Assembly: GCA_905250025.1 (NCBI GenBank)
Contig: CAJNOJ010000033.1
Coordinates: 496,001 to 560,000, forward strand
Length of the DNA: 64,000 bases
Source of the DNA: Adineta ricciae
Lineage: Eukaryota > Rotifera > Eurotatoria > Adinetida > Adinetidae
Direction of reading: 5' to 3'
Below are positions 26,061 through 38,600 of the stretch, one piece after another. Positions within the stretch are counted from its first letter, which is position 1; every line of letters starts with the position of its first letter. Under the pieces are notes generated by a model that was not told the origin of the DNA, ran no database searches, and saw only the letters and a program-made list of their open reading frames with translations. The position numbers and the translations under genes were made by a program.

Positions 26061-27923
26061 ATGCAAAATACTTTTCTACGTGCAATATTTGTTGCCATCA
26101 ATGGTCTGATCTTTGTCGGATCGATTATACTCAATCTCCTAGCTATTGTATATATTTTATCTACACGAGATAAAACAACGATTGCAATGCTTGTGGTTAA
26201 TTTAGCAATAGCTGATATGATCCATGCAAGTATGTGACTGACGTAAACGCTTTCATCTCCAATATATTTTCGTTTCTAGTGGGCATTATATTCTTTAGTA
26301 GTAATTTGTTTACCCGTAGTTGGGTGTTCGGTGAATTTGGATGCATATTTAGTTTAACGGCTGACGTACTTTGTACTGTGGTATGTTGATACTAATCCGC
26401 GAAATTCTTTCGTAGTTCAAAAAGGTGAAAAGAGATTGATTCATATTCAGATAAGATACTTTTCTTCTTAGAACAATCTTCTTATTGCAAAGAAAACCGA
26501 ATCGAGATGTTTTTTTGATCGAAGATATTTCGAGAGAAGTTCAGCAGGCGATGAACGTCCGTGAAAACTGATAGTAATCATCGTTGACGATTTCTAGGTT
26601 GTAATCTACTACTGAGTAATAATCATGCAAACGAGATCCATATCATAGTGCATGACTCTAGAGACAATTTAGTACACTGTTGAAGCGAGATAAGAGATTT
26701 GAAGAATGTCTGCATGTATCATTATAAACTAGAAGAGATAGTTATTTTTTTCCACCTGAAAATGATTTTCAATGAATAATTTGATCTGTAGAAGGAATCG
26801 TTTTTCGTCAACGAACGACCGATCACTGGAAAAAGCTGATTTTCTGCTACTGATTACACTATTGACACATTCATTAATTTAATGTCTTTTATTATAACTA
26901 AATTATGGGCATAATATTTCAGCGGAGGACTGGAAAAAAGCCATTAGTAGTTAATAAGGGAAATGTGTGATGACGTGCAAAGGGCACAGCAAACTAAAAG
27001 ACTGAAAAATAGTTAACTTATTAAAAGTAATCATCTATCGAGAAATGTAGGCTGAACACAAAATTATGTTTATCTATTTCTAGGTTATTGTCTATACTGT
27101 TGCAGCTTTAAGTTTTGAGCGTTATATCGATGCTCGTTCGACATTAACAGCGAAGTTTCGCTCTTTAATCACATTTGGCTCCTTAGTGTTGATTTGGACG
27201 CTGGGATTACTAGTACCGTATCCATTTATTTTTTATACATATCTAGCGGAATCCAATAGTCCGCCGAGTAATAATAGTCTGAAAAATTCCACACCAATGT
27301 ATACATGTCAATCGCATTTAAGTGAAAGAGAATTACTTGTTCATGAAATCATCTTATACGTCATCGCATTTATAATCCCATATTCGATAATTGTTATATT
27401 TTCATTGAAATTATTGAAATTTCTACGCGATTGGTTGAAACGGAAAGAAAAATTAACGCGTACAAGTGTAGCACGAAAACGAACACGCGGTGTTAAACTT
27501 GTTCTTTGTATTGTCTTATCATTTCTTATCTGCTATACACCATTTTGGGCATTCAAATTTTATACACGTTTTATTGTTGATGAAAATGTTGTGCGACGAC
27601 CTGTTCTACAACGCATTCTCTCCTATGTACATTTACTTGTTGTTTTACTTAATCATTTCGAAAGTATTCTCAATCCGTTATTTTTTATTGTTTTAACGGA
27701 AAGATTCTGTTTGACATTTTCAAAACATCGACAAAGACGTTCCAGGTTATTTGGAACACCCTCATCAGCCATTATCCTGGCTGGCGGAAGAAAATCGATG
27801 AAGATGGCAGCTTCAACCTCAACTGTTATCGCAAAAAGTGCCAAAACCAACGGTCTGCTAGCTGGACATAATAATCACTACGACAATAAAGAGAAAATGC
27901 CTGTCATTGTTCAGTCGCTCTAG
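26061..27923 (+). CDS. Class A (rhodopsin-like) G-protein-coupled receptor
   Basis: Seven-helix receptor, probably for a peptide or amine. Exons 26061-26229, 26280-26380 and 27084-27923 join in frame. TM1 contains GSIILNLLAIVYIL (the conserved Asn of TM1), TM2 LVVNLAIADMIHA (conserved LAxAD), and TM3 starts after WVFGEFGCIF (disulfide Cys). The TM3 end reads LSFERY in place of DRY. TM5 follows a cysteine in the second loop (PMYTCQSHL). The third loop is basic (RKEKLTRTSVARKRTRG), TM6 has CYTPFWAFKFY, and TM7 ends LNPLFFIVL in place of NPxxY. Asn-Ser/Thr sites lie in loop 2. The C-terminus is a basic, Ser-rich tail. The FLRFamide precursor gene lies 3.3 kb downstream; a ligand-receptor link is speculation. 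Confidence 0.88.
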
Positions 27924-27945
27924 TTGTCTTCTTTTTATAGAATCA

Positions 27946-27951
27946 AATAAA
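27946..27951 (+). terminator. Polyadenylation signal of the GPCR gene
   Basis: AATAAA 23 nt after the stop codon. Confidence 0.6.
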
Positions 27952-28699
27952 TGTATCAATCATGATATATATTCAATAGTTCAACGAAAGATGTGTATTT
28001 TCTTATTGTAATCATGTGTTAGTTGATAATAACCATAATAAAAACATCTTCTCAAGATAAAATGTATTTTTTTTGTCTCTCGTTTCAGCACGAGAATGAT
28101 TAGCTCATGTATTAGGTTGTAAACGTCTTCACTTGTTTGAGGAATACAAAATATTGCAAGGTCATTTTGAATATACATTGACCGGCTGCAAGTGCGTTTA
28201 AGATCTAATCTTACTAGATATTCGTGAATAATTATGATAATTATGTGTGAATTCAATCGCGGAACTCGTATTTTCTTTCATGATTTTGAAAAATCAGTGT
28301 ACGTAATGAGATCACTGTCTCATGACTTTATCAAAATCAACAAAAACGAATAGTGTTCTGTTTCTTTTTCTTTACGATGGTTACTCATACGATGTTTTTC
28401 GTTTTTCTCGTTGTCAACTGAAATGCTTTCGTTTTGAGTGATTATTTGCCGTCTACGAAAAATCTGAAGTATGCGACACGGGTTTGCCAAGAACGCTGTG
28501 TCATGCATATTTTTTGTCTTTTCTGTGCTCAGATGTAATCTCATAAAGTAGAGAGAACCTCGTTGGTCGTAACGAAAAAAACTAAAAGTTGTTTTCGTAC
28601 GTAATTTTTATACATTTTCTTCTCTACTTCCTTCGCAATTCCTCGCATACATTCAATCAACACGATTCATCGCTAGTAGTTCGAGATCAATCTCGTCAA
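27952..28699. other. Spacer before the ART/TPR gene
   Basis: About 750 nt with no gene recognised. The open frame of the next gene reaches back to 28589 and would add a hydrophobic leader (MFSYVIFIHFLLYFL), but this part is probably 5' untranslated. Confidence 0.4.
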
Positions 28700-30589
28700 A
28701 TGGGAAACTCTTTATCTGAATTCAGTAAACTTAAAGACAAATCTCAGAATTCTATCGACGCAGATATTGACGATACCAGTTGGCTCAAAGCTGTTGACAA
28801 TTCGTTCGTTTACGTATGGTGTGATGAATCCATCGGCACACAGAAATTTGTCAGCGATGCTAACAATACGCTGAGAAATATTGCGTCTATCGCCAATCCA
28901 AAGCGGCAACTTGTTCATACTTTCAACGAATTGGACGCTTGTAAAGATTTCATCATGCATGTCAATAATGTATGTTTAATCATTTCTGGAAAGTTTGGGG
29001 AAGAACTTATACCAAAAATTCATAATGCCGAACAACTACATTCAGTGTATGTCTTCTGTATGAACAAGCCGAAACACGACGCATGGGCGGTGCACTACCG
29101 AAAAGTTCGTGATGTGTGTACTAACATTGGAGATATATGTAAATCGTTGAAAAAGTATATTTCATCACCAGCGATCATTGACTATGATCGAATTGATTTT
29201 GATATTATCAGTACAGAGGCATATTCAACAGAACCGCAGCAGCTCGATCTAAATTTAGTTTATTCAATTCTAACAGACACTTTCATATTGGGAATGGTGG
29301 ACTCAGCGGATCATGGTAAGCAAGACATGGTCAAGTATTGTCGAAATGAATATACGTCTGATTGTCAACTTTATCTAATCGGTGATTTTGAAAAAAACTA
29401 TTCACAATTCAGTCCGATCTGGTGGTATACGAAAAGTTACTTTTTCCAAGGAATGATCAATCGAGCATTACGAACACGTGATCTCTATGTGCTTTGTTCA
29501 CTGCAGCGCTTATTAAAAGATTTAAACATTGAATTGACACGATTGCAAGAAAAGCAAAAGAAAACGACTGGATCACTGGATTTGTATTTTGTTCAAACGC
29601 TCGCAACCGCTGAATTGCGCCGACTACAAGCATCATATGGTCAATTAATGTGTATCAATCAATTCATAAGCGCTAATCCAGATAAAACGATTGCAATCGT
29701 CTTTATGAAACATCAAGCTTTGAAATCGAATCAAGTTCGCATTCTTTTTCACATTCATATTGACCAAACCTTGTCAACAATTGTTCCATACGCCAATATT
29801 GGTTCGAATAGTGATTTCGTTCACGAAAACGAACATCTTATCTCAATGTTTGGATACTATCGTGTTGGCAAAGTGGAGCAAGTCGCCGACTTTCAATCGA
29901 CATGGCTAGTAAATTTAACATTAATCGGGAAAGACGACTATCAATATATGCAACTGAAACATCATCGACTCGAAAACATGTATCTAGTTGATCTGGATCA
30001 AACAGTTAAAGATCGAATATGTCGATTCAAATCGGCCAATAAACTATTTCGACAGGCTTTGTACAATACGAACAATCAAATGGAATTACGGGCAATCGTG
30101 TTACATTATAATTTGGCTTTACTTTATGATAGCTTTGCTGAAACTAGCAAATCACTCGAACAATATCAATGCGCTTTAGCTGTGGCAAGAAGATCGATTC
30201 CAAACTGTCAACACAGCGATCATATATGTCTAGTACCCATCTTTGCCAATATGGGATTAACTTTTCTACAAAGCAATGAGTGCGAGTCTGCTACTATACA
30301 GGGAGCTGCTATTGCACATGGGATTCGGGCAATAGGAATCTTATCGAAAAATGAACAAATTTCTACAATAAAGAAAGAACTTGAATCGGCATGTTATATT
30401 ATCTATGGAATTATTCATGAACGAATTGGTCAAACTTCCGACGCTCAAAAGTATTTCAATGAAGCGTTAGCAATCCAGAAAATGTATTTACCGTCGAATC
30501 ATCCCGATGTGATATACTCAGAACGGCTTATTGCATTACTTTCATCGAAATTAAGTAGCTCGGACTCGTTCAAAAGTGCGAAATCTTGA
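28700..30589 (+). CDS. ART-like domain plus TPR protein of bdelloid type, probable pseudoenzyme
   Basis: Single-exon gene. The N-terminal alpha/beta part (VYVWCDESIGTQ, VCLIISGKFG, SVYVFCMNK) is followed by a linker typical of the bdelloid ART family (PIWWYTKSYFFQGMINRALR). An ADP-ribosyltransferase-like region comes next. In active members this has an Arg in YRGQ, an STS motif and an E-x-E. Here the matching places read LYFVQTL, INQFISAN and HENEHLISM (29825-29833 encode Glu-Asn-Glu), so the Arg and STS are lost while E-x-E stays. C-terminal TPR-like helices (HYNLALLYDSFAETSKSLEQ, AQKYFNEALAIQKMYLP) resemble kinesin light chain repeats. Start at 28700 is chosen because MGNSLS is an N-myristoylation consensus. 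An in-frame ATG at 28589 is the alternative. AATAAA lies at 30632-30637. Confidence 0.8.
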   Translation: MGNSLSEFSKLKDKSQNSIDADIDDTSWLKAVDNSFVYVWCDESIGTQKFVSDANNTLRNIASIANPKRQLVHTFNELDACKDFIMHVNNVCLIISGKFGEELIPKIHNAEQLHSVYVFCMNKPKHDAWAVHYRKVRDVCTNIGDICKSLKKYISSPAIIDYDRIDFDIISTEAYSTEPQQLDLNLVYSILTDTFILGMVDSADHGKQDMVKYCRNEYTSDCQLYLIGDFEKNYSQFSPIWWYTKSYFFQGMINRALRTRDLYVLCSLQRLLKDLNIELTRLQEKQKKTTGSLDLYFVQTLATAELRRLQASYGQLMCINQFISANPDKTIAIVFMKHQALKSNQVRILFHIHIDQTLSTIVPYANIGSNSDFVHENEHLISMFGYYRVGKVEQVADFQSTWLVNLTLIGKDDYQYMQLKHHRLENMYLVDLDQTVKDRICRFKSANKLFRQALYNTNNQMELRAIVLHYNLALLYDSFAETSKSLEQYQCALAVARRSIPNCQHSDHICLVPIFANMGLTFLQSNECESATIQGAAIAHGIRAIGILSKNEQISTIKKELESACYIIYGIIHERIGQTSDAQKYFNEALAIQKMYLPSNHPDVIYSERLIALLSSKLSSSDSFKSAKS

Positions 30590-30631
30590 TGCTTATCAAG
30601 CGAAGAATATGTTATTGTTTTGTAGTGGTGT

Positions 30632-30637
30632 AATAAA
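30632..30637 (+). terminator. Polyadenylation signal of the ART/TPR gene
   Basis: AATAAA 43 nt after the stop codon. Confidence 0.6.
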
Positions 30638-31184
30638 CATGTCTAAGACTCTTTTCTATTATTGATCATGCTCTCGGTAAAAGTCATTTGTAATTATGTT
30701 GGTGAAAGGTATGTATCTGTGCATGATATGATAATTATCTAGTTAAATTCAGATCCTTCTCTGTTTCTGGTATCAGAGGGTGAGGAATTTTCCTTTTTTG
30801 ACTTCTTAATCTCGTACTGACGTCAGGTAGATCCGCGAACAAACTTATTTTATATCTGCACATAGCCCCCACAATAATTAAACTTCTCGATAGAACGGAT
30901 CCAATTGGCAATTTGAGTACAATGAAGATGATATTTGATCTCAATTATAATTAGCTGGTCTCGTCTAATCTGAAGTGTCGTGAATTACTACGCCTTACTC
31001 AAATGTATCGCGACAAACTTGATACTCTATTGATGAAACGAATCATATTTATTGAGTTTAGAGAGGAGGCAAAGAATTGAATTCGAAACTGACTCAGTTT
31101 TATTGTTATCAAACGGCAAATCGATTATAAGGCAAACGTTCTTGTATTGCTTTTCTGAGATCATTATGAAAATGTTCGACTTTC
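30638..31184. other. Convergent 3' region of the ART/TPR and FLRFamide genes
   Basis: About 550 nt; no gene seen. It holds the minus-strand polyadenylation signal at 31048-31053. Confidence 0.45.
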
Positions 31185-31629
31185 CTAGCCAAATCGTAAG
31201 AATCTTCCTTTGTGACCCATGCGATCGAAATCATCTTGAGAAATCAAATCTAATTGACGACCAAAACGAAGAAAAGATCCGTGATTATTCACACGCCGAC
31301 CAAAGCGAAGAAAGGATCCCGATGGTGACATTTGTCGGCCGAAGCGAAGAAACGATCCCGATGGCGACATTTGTCGTCCGAATCTTAAAAATGTCGTTGA
31401 GCGACGATCATAATCATTCTCTTCAGCACTTTCACTGTTGTCATTTGAGTATTTATTATGATTATGAGATAGAACTTGTAATAGGTCGTTGTCAGCAACG
31501 TCGGCTACATCTAAATTTAGAAGAAAAAAAGAAAAAAAAACAAAAATACGTGATATTGTACATACCACTTGCAACTTTTGTTACCATTTGTATGCAAAGA
31601 AGTGCTGAGAGAAGAGTAAATAAATACAT
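31185..31629 (-). CDS. FLRFamide (FMRFamide-like) neuropeptide precursor
   Basis: Secreted precursor cut into amidated RFamide peptides that act on neurons and muscle. Exon 1 (31566-31629) encodes the signal peptide MYLFTLLSALLCIQMVTKVAS. Exon 2 (31185-31510) carries a short acidic spacer, then five FLRFG copies. The predicted units are STTFLRFG, QMSPSGSFLRFG twice, VNNHGSFLRFG, and a last segment ending MGHKGRFLRFG directly before the TAG stop. Copies are separated by single Arg or Arg-Arg, convertase-type cleavage sites. The Gly after Phe is the amide donor. The first exon joins at GTATGT/TTTAG in frame. The two QMSPSGS copies are identical and suggest recent repeat duplication. A minus-strand AATAAA (TTTATT at 31048-31053) lies about 130 nt past the stop. 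Confidence 0.93.
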
Positions 31630-32696
31630 TACATTTAACGGTTGGCATAAAAGGGACATCTAGATCAAGTCAATGAAATCGTATGCAAATTTCCGCTGTT
31701 CATCTTGCATGAATACAAACTTTAAAGGAAATTAAGGTGGGCAGCAATATGGTGTTTCTGAAAGAAAAATATAATAATCATAATTGTTAGGCGAATCGAT
31801 TTTTTATTTGTGAGAGTACTGTTCGAGTTGGTTTCTTGAAACTTTTCCTCTCCGACTGTCACGTTCGATTGAATTTATGGTGGGTTTAAGTGAATGTAAA
31901 TCATCAGGTAAAAGGCATTTCTCAATATTAGACACAATGTTCTTCGTCGACTAATCACGAGTTTTTCGGCTTTTCAAAAAAAAGATTGACTTACAGATGC
32001 ACTGTGAACTATTCTATGAATTAATTCAATGTCATTTCGAGTTTTATACTTCATCTACTTTAATACATAAGTACCCACGCAAAAAAAAGCTTAATCTACG
32101 ACTACTTTCTATTTTCTTCTCGCTTGGACGTATACACCTACATTAATGAAGAAAATCCTATTGTTCGTACGTGTTTCTATGTATAAAGACAGACGAAGGC
32201 GTATTTATATCTATTATTTTTCTTTTTTAGAAGGTAGGAAACCGATCTAGTAGTTTAATATCTCATCAGAAAAGAATGAACATTCTTTTTCACGTCAAAC
32301 TTTGTTCTGTTTTTCATCAGATTGCATGTTTACTTCCGGTATCTCATACTACTAATATTTCTAATGTTATAATTCACTAAGTGAAACACATTCTCTGAAA
32401 TTTTCTGGGAAAATAGAAGTTTAGACAGAAGAAAAATACACATCCGATAATGAAAGAATCTGTTTGCAGATCTCCTATGCCGATTAACGTACCTGTGTTC
32501 TGGTAAAGCTAATAGAAGAAATGGATGTAGGGGTGGATGAAAAGAAAGAGGAAACAAGTAAGACGCGCTCCACGAGCACAATGATGAGATGTTGAAGTTG
32601 TTCGTACTTGGAATGTGTTGAACGATAAGAACTATCTTCACGTATTAGATTTATTCATAGAAAAGATAATCAAAGAAATTGAGGAATCTGATAATG
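31630..32696. other. Spacer upstream of the FLRFamide gene
   Basis: About 1.07 kb without a recognised gene. It should hold the promoter of the FLRFamide gene and the 3' end of CFAP46, whose minus-strand AATAAA is TTTATT at 32650-32655, 42 nt past the stop. Confidence 0.45.
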
Positions 32697-35600
32697 TCAA
32701 GGTGTAAATGTAAGATTCGGTAACCCGAAAATGATAGGATTGAGCTGTTGAAGCTGCAAGGTTGGCCGTTGAGGCTCTTCTTTTTGTTCGGCAGATGATA
32801 ATGCTTCCGATGTGGTATCAGGTGGATGTACCGATGAGGACTTTTTATTAACACTACTATCTTTAGTGGACGATGATTGCTGTTTGCCTTTAGGTGATGG
32901 CGAACGCGTTTTTTTGTTTGTTGAAGTATTTCCTTTGTTTTTTCCATCTTTTGATGCTGCTCCTGCCGTCGTTGAGTCAGCCTCCACAGGACGAAAGTAT
33001 GGATAAACAAGTAGACGTAATGCTTGACTTAATGAACAATGTAATGTGGCAGAATCTAAATAATTTGCACGATGACGAGAACAAAGAGAATAAAAACTCA
33101 TTGATTACCAATAAAAGTATTGATTAATACAGTTTCATTCTCAATCATAGTTGATTTCCATTGATTGAGTACAATTGATTTGGTACCGCCTGAACTCCAC
33201 AAGAGGGCAATTTCAGTCGAACGATCCAGTTGAATTGCATCATGCTCATTGGTTAATCTACATTTATTTTACGTAAATATGAATTCTACTGTCGAACACT
33301 TTCGTTTTCTTACGATATAGGTGCATTGTTAACAAGACATGTTGACGTTCGATCAAACGAGCACATAATCGTACAGCCTGGAAACATTCGAAAATTAAGT
33401 AATATAGAACTTCAAATCTCCTACCATTTTTCGACAATGTTGGACATTTATAAGGTTCAACCAATTCACTAAGCGTATGCGCTCCATAGTAAACAACACC
33501 TTGGGCGTCAGTGACAATTCGTTCAAGTTCGGCAGTACTAAAGATAAGTGGTATATTTATTTAGCTCAATTGAGTTGAACGGATCGTGACAGACGAGTGT
33601 CGAAGAATTAAAGAAGTATTCGAGTAATATGTGGGAAAGGGTTGTTTGTCGGTATAAACTTACGATAACTGTGAAGAAAAGACAGACACACTCTTTTGTG
33701 ATCTGAAAGTATAGTCTACATTTGTATGACGAGATTCATAATGCACCCAAATTTCAAATGATTAGCACTCTCAAGCTGACTAAAAAAAATAAGCTTACTT
33801 AATTGTTGATCCTTCTTGTTTCACTGTTTTCCATTTGGATATAACTTGAGGAAGCCGTTGTCGAAGAACATCAAATGGCGTTGTTACTTTCGTTTCTAAT
33901 ACTTACAAATTCTTATTCGCCTATCATTCGAGAAAATCAATTACCTGCTGATGATGATTTATACAAGATCGGTTCCACCAAATAGTAAGTATTCGATGAA
34001 TCGATCACTTGCAATTCGCTTGTTACTTCGCCACCCTGGAAACACATTCATATTATCCGAGTTTCATCCGAGTTATTGGAAATATTTACTTCTTTGCCAG
34101 CAGTCTTTTTGTTCTTTCCGTCTGCAATGAGAAAAAAATACATAGTATCAATGGCAGTCTCGAGACAGTGCAGAATACTTACCATCGGCTGGAGCGGTTG
34201 TTTCATCAACACCAAGAGTTGGATTTAAACGGTTGTATACAGATTGAATGGAGAAATCTCTTGAGATACCGCCGATTTGAACGTGTCGGAATATATCCAA
34301 TGATTCCAGAGGTAAATGAGCAAGACGCGGATCGATAAGAAGTAACAAATGATCGGTACTAAGTGCGGTTCGAGGTTCGTATTGCTTGTCAGCACTAGGG
34401 CTCAAATGAAGTTTAGTCATTCATCAGAGAATGTTGTCTTACTCGAGATAATTCGAAAGCAAAGGTTTAATTGGAGCAAAATACTCGTTTAATTCAACAA
34501 GAAGCTGATCGGTGAAACGTTGTTTCAATGCGTTGATCAAGTTGATATCAACAGGTTCAGGCTAAAAGAAAAGATGAATTTTAGTATCTGTTAGTGTATG
34601 AAATGAAAAGTGCTATTCTCAAGAAGTGTTTCAAGTGCTATTGAAAAATATAATCAAATTACAGACAAACAAATATTCAATAATTAGGAAATAGATAGAA
34701 TATTTCCTAAACTATGAATACATATTGATATTATTGCAAAATAACCTGTGTATCAGTTTTTGACGAGAGATTCTCGTTATTGGATAATATAGCTTTTTTC
34801 ACCTGAAATGAAATTGATTAGACGAATAATTTCTTTCATTTGTTCGTTTGTCTGTTTTCATGAAAAGGAAAAAGAAAACGTAATAATATCAACTAACTTG
34901 TTCTGAATTGAGCATAGCTTGCTTATCACGACTGCGTTGTAGCTTAAGTTCGTATTGTTGTAACAATTGAGAATATTCTTCTTTCCATCGGTCGAATTTA
35001 TTAATTAGATTATTTAGTTTTCTCTTGTCCACATTAATTTTCATAATTTGTGGATTAGCAAACCCAGTCGTAGGTCCTAAATATCATACATTCGAGTCCT
35101 GATCAGTTGTTCAAGTTTTAATCTGTACCTTTCGACTTTCCACCTCCAGTGGTAGTTGCTCCTTTTCCACTCAATGTCCTACTATTGAACAATGCAACAT
35201 ACATCACTTCTCTAGGAAAATTTCAAGATGAACATATTCGAAGATTACAGAACAGAAACAAACCCATTTGTTGAATAGTGCAACACAAGAAAATTGAACA
35301 GGGTTGGCATTTCTTTTGTCAATTCATAATACTGAGAACGAATGGTCATGTATTTCCACGCCTAAATCGACGCATTCTCAAATATTAGTCCAATTTCGTT
35401 GATTCTATCATACCCAATAAGTTCGCAATCGCTCCATTACAGCTCGATAGACGATACCATTATTTGCATTTGTTATTGTTTCATCTCGCTTTATTCGATT
35501 CATTAGTGTAAATAATGAAGCGAGTTCGGAGTTACTGGGCACTGAGCATGCTCGTTTCAAAACGTTCTTTGTATAAATCGATGCATTCGCACTCTAATAC

Positions 35601-38600
35601 GCACAAGGTAAAGAAAAGTCAGTTGTTTTTCTCCGAAATCAAAGCTCATACTTGACTTAAGGTTAAATAAATAATACTAATCACTGGATCGAATTGACCG
35701 ATGGTATCGGAAATCAATAGACTTATGTCACGAATGAGTATTTTGTCTTGAATAACCAGAGCAATGTTCAGTGCTTGCAAAGCAATTTCCGTTGATTGAG
35801 CAAGATACGATAAGGAATGGTTCAGATCCATCTAAAATAAAAAGGTTTGAATTGAAGAAAACTTGAAGTACACGATGGAATTCAGAAGACCTTATCTCGA
35901 GTAAATTCATTGAGTAATTCTTCCGGTATCCATTCATTCTCAACTAAATTGATTGATTGATTAATACTATTGCCAGCGCGTGATTCTGCATGTTTCGCTC
36001 CGCCTTTTGTTGATGCCAATTCGTGGAATTTGGCGAGTACGTCCTGTGTAGCAAAGAGAGAAGAGGATAAGATTCTGTCTGAAGGACAAACAAACTTTTA
36101 TTCGACTATTCCATTCTAGTGGATAGTCCGTTCCAACATTTTGACCGAGAATTGAATAGATTTGAGCGAGATAAAAGAAAATCTACGCAAAAAAAAAGAC
36201 ACAGAAAAATATACAAAATAAACCACTCTTTTTCAGCAGACTGACCTTTGCTTTGGTCAGTTTATCATTCGAACCAATGATTTCCAAGACGGACATCAAC
36301 CTTGCGATTAATTTTTCTGGTAAGATTCTAAGAAAGCAATAATTCATACAATAAACTAAATATTCTTCACAGAATACTTTGTTATCTCGTCCCATTTATT
36401 ATCTTCCGGATCCTCGCTGTTTTTTTCTTCTGTGCCGACAAAATCTTGCACAGCCTAGATAAAATCAAAATCAAGCACCTTTCTTCCAGTTTATTTTCCT
36501 TACTAAATATGTTGCATGTGTTGTCTTTCGTCGTAGACGATCTTTGGCCATTTCCGTTGCATGAATTTTCAATAGATCAAGTAATATCGTGATTATTTCA
36601 AGTTGCACACGAACAAATTGTCGTTGTACAGGTAGTTGTATGGATGTTAACTGCAAATAGAATTCTGATCTCCGTTAAATCTTTTTCTCTCTATACGATT
36701 TCTTACATCGTTCTGCGACGTGATCTGTCGGATTAGTTGCCATCGTTCAGCGAGTATCTCTGTTAGATGGTCGAGAATAGAGAGTGCACGACCAAGATAC
36801 TTTTTCTGTTCGTTTCCATCCGTCGAGTCTCGAGCGAAACGTTTCCAAATTGGTATGGATTTCGTCAGAATTATTTCACAGGCGTCATTGTATCGATCGA
36901 GGTTGAGCAGATTTGTGAACGACATATCATATTGTTGCAAGATATCGTACAGACGATAGAAGATCGATTTGTTTTCTATAGTGTTTACTGTAGTTTGTGA
37001 GAAAATTTCATTCATTTCAACATCAACTTGTCTAAAGAAAACAAATAGTGCTGAATCGTAGTTGGAATCGTCTTACTTTGCTTTGAGAAGTGAGGCTGTA
37101 TAAGCGATCGAAATGATTTTATTGATATGCAACTGTACGATCGATTCCAATCGTTTAATTGATGTTTCAAGCAAAGATCGTACCTTGAAATAAAAGAAAT
37201 CCTGTGCTTCTTTTCGAAAAATACCTACAAAGGAAATACTTTTTTCTGTTTGTACGCATCTTGATTATTATCCTGGCATAAAGCTTCGACAATTGTTACA
37301 ACGGATCTATACCATTCGTATTCATCAATTGCAACTTGCTATAAGAAAATAAGCATGGAAGTTTTTCAGTCAAATTAACTATCCGTGATATTTACTTGTG
37401 CTTGTATGGCTAAATCAATGGCTTGATCAAAGCGATGTTCATGCAAGGCAATTTCAGACAAGAGAATGAAAGAACGTTTTTCACACACTTGATCGTCATA
37501 GATCTGAAAATATCAGAGATGAATATTATTCTAAGAGATCATCGAGGTGTATCAGTTTACTTTGGCTTGATTGAGAATTTCTTGTAACATTTCTTTCGCT
37601 TCTTGGATATAATTCAATTCAAATAAGAGATTAGCTGTTTGCAACCAAATATTTCTCGTTATAAGCTTATTAAATATTTGGCGATCACCCGGTAAGTCCG
37701 CCACGAGAGATTTTGCATCACTTGCCTATGAAACAATCGATTAGAAAACATTCACATTTGAGAACATATCGCACTTTATATCGAGATACAGAAGATGAGT
37801 ACGCTGATGTTCCATACGACCGAGTTTCACTTTTAAATCCAGCACTACCCAAAGCCGATTTTAAGAGTGCTTCATCTTCGCGTTGCTGAACAAGTAGATT
37901 CGTATAAATGACCATTTCAGTGCGTGACAATGACAAATCGTCATCTCGGATAGTAAATGGACGTGCTAATTGACATATGGTTTGCATAGGCTCGAGAAGG
38001 TTGAGCTCTTGACAGACTTGTTGAATCCTGAATGAAAGGCCAAAATTATCTGACCGTCAATTTCAATGGTCATACCACTTACCGAAGTAAAACATATGTA
38101 CGCATGGACGAGTTAGGTAGAACAACTTGGCTGATCAATCGCATAAAACTGAGTACAGGTAAACTCAAATGATTGTATCCATATTCACGTAAAAGACGAA
38201 CGAATACGTCCAAATAATAGAAAGATAAAAGCTAAAATTAGAGAACGATTCGATAATCGTTGCCAATTAAATTGATGACAAACCGGTTTAGGGATCGTGC
38301 TCTTGTTAAAACCTCGCTGATTCGATTGTGATAATGTATACGTGTGTAAAATTTCATCGGAGGGTACAAACAATGCCCATTCAGACGGACTTCGAGTTGC
38401 TGGTATCTCTGGTAATGTGGTCTTGGCATTCTTTAAACAGAAAAGCAAACATAATCTATGAATAGGCGTCAATGAGCTAGTCTAGATACTCACAACTGCT
38501 GGTTTATCAGCACTTTTTCCAGGTGCTACGGGTGGTGGTTTCTTTTTCACTTCTGTGGCAGTCGGTGCTCCTTTTTGTTGCTTTTTGCCTGTGTCACCTG

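Noticed and set aside
31052..31663. 203-residue plus-strand open frame
   Set aside because: It is antisense to the FLRFamide precursor; its repeats (EERIPMVTFVGRSEE type) are the reverse complement of the FLRFGR repeats.
32651..33010. Second minus-strand frame in the last CFAP46 exon
   Set aside because: Shifted frame of the low-complexity tail; only the frame ending FGLPNLTFTP joins the upstream exon in phase.
33373..33419. Possible intron (GTAGGA to TTCCAG) in the penultimate CFAP46 exon
   Set aside because: Removing it shifts the frame and meets a stop soon; reading through gives a plausible helix (FECFQAVRLCARLIERQ) that joins the last exon in phase.
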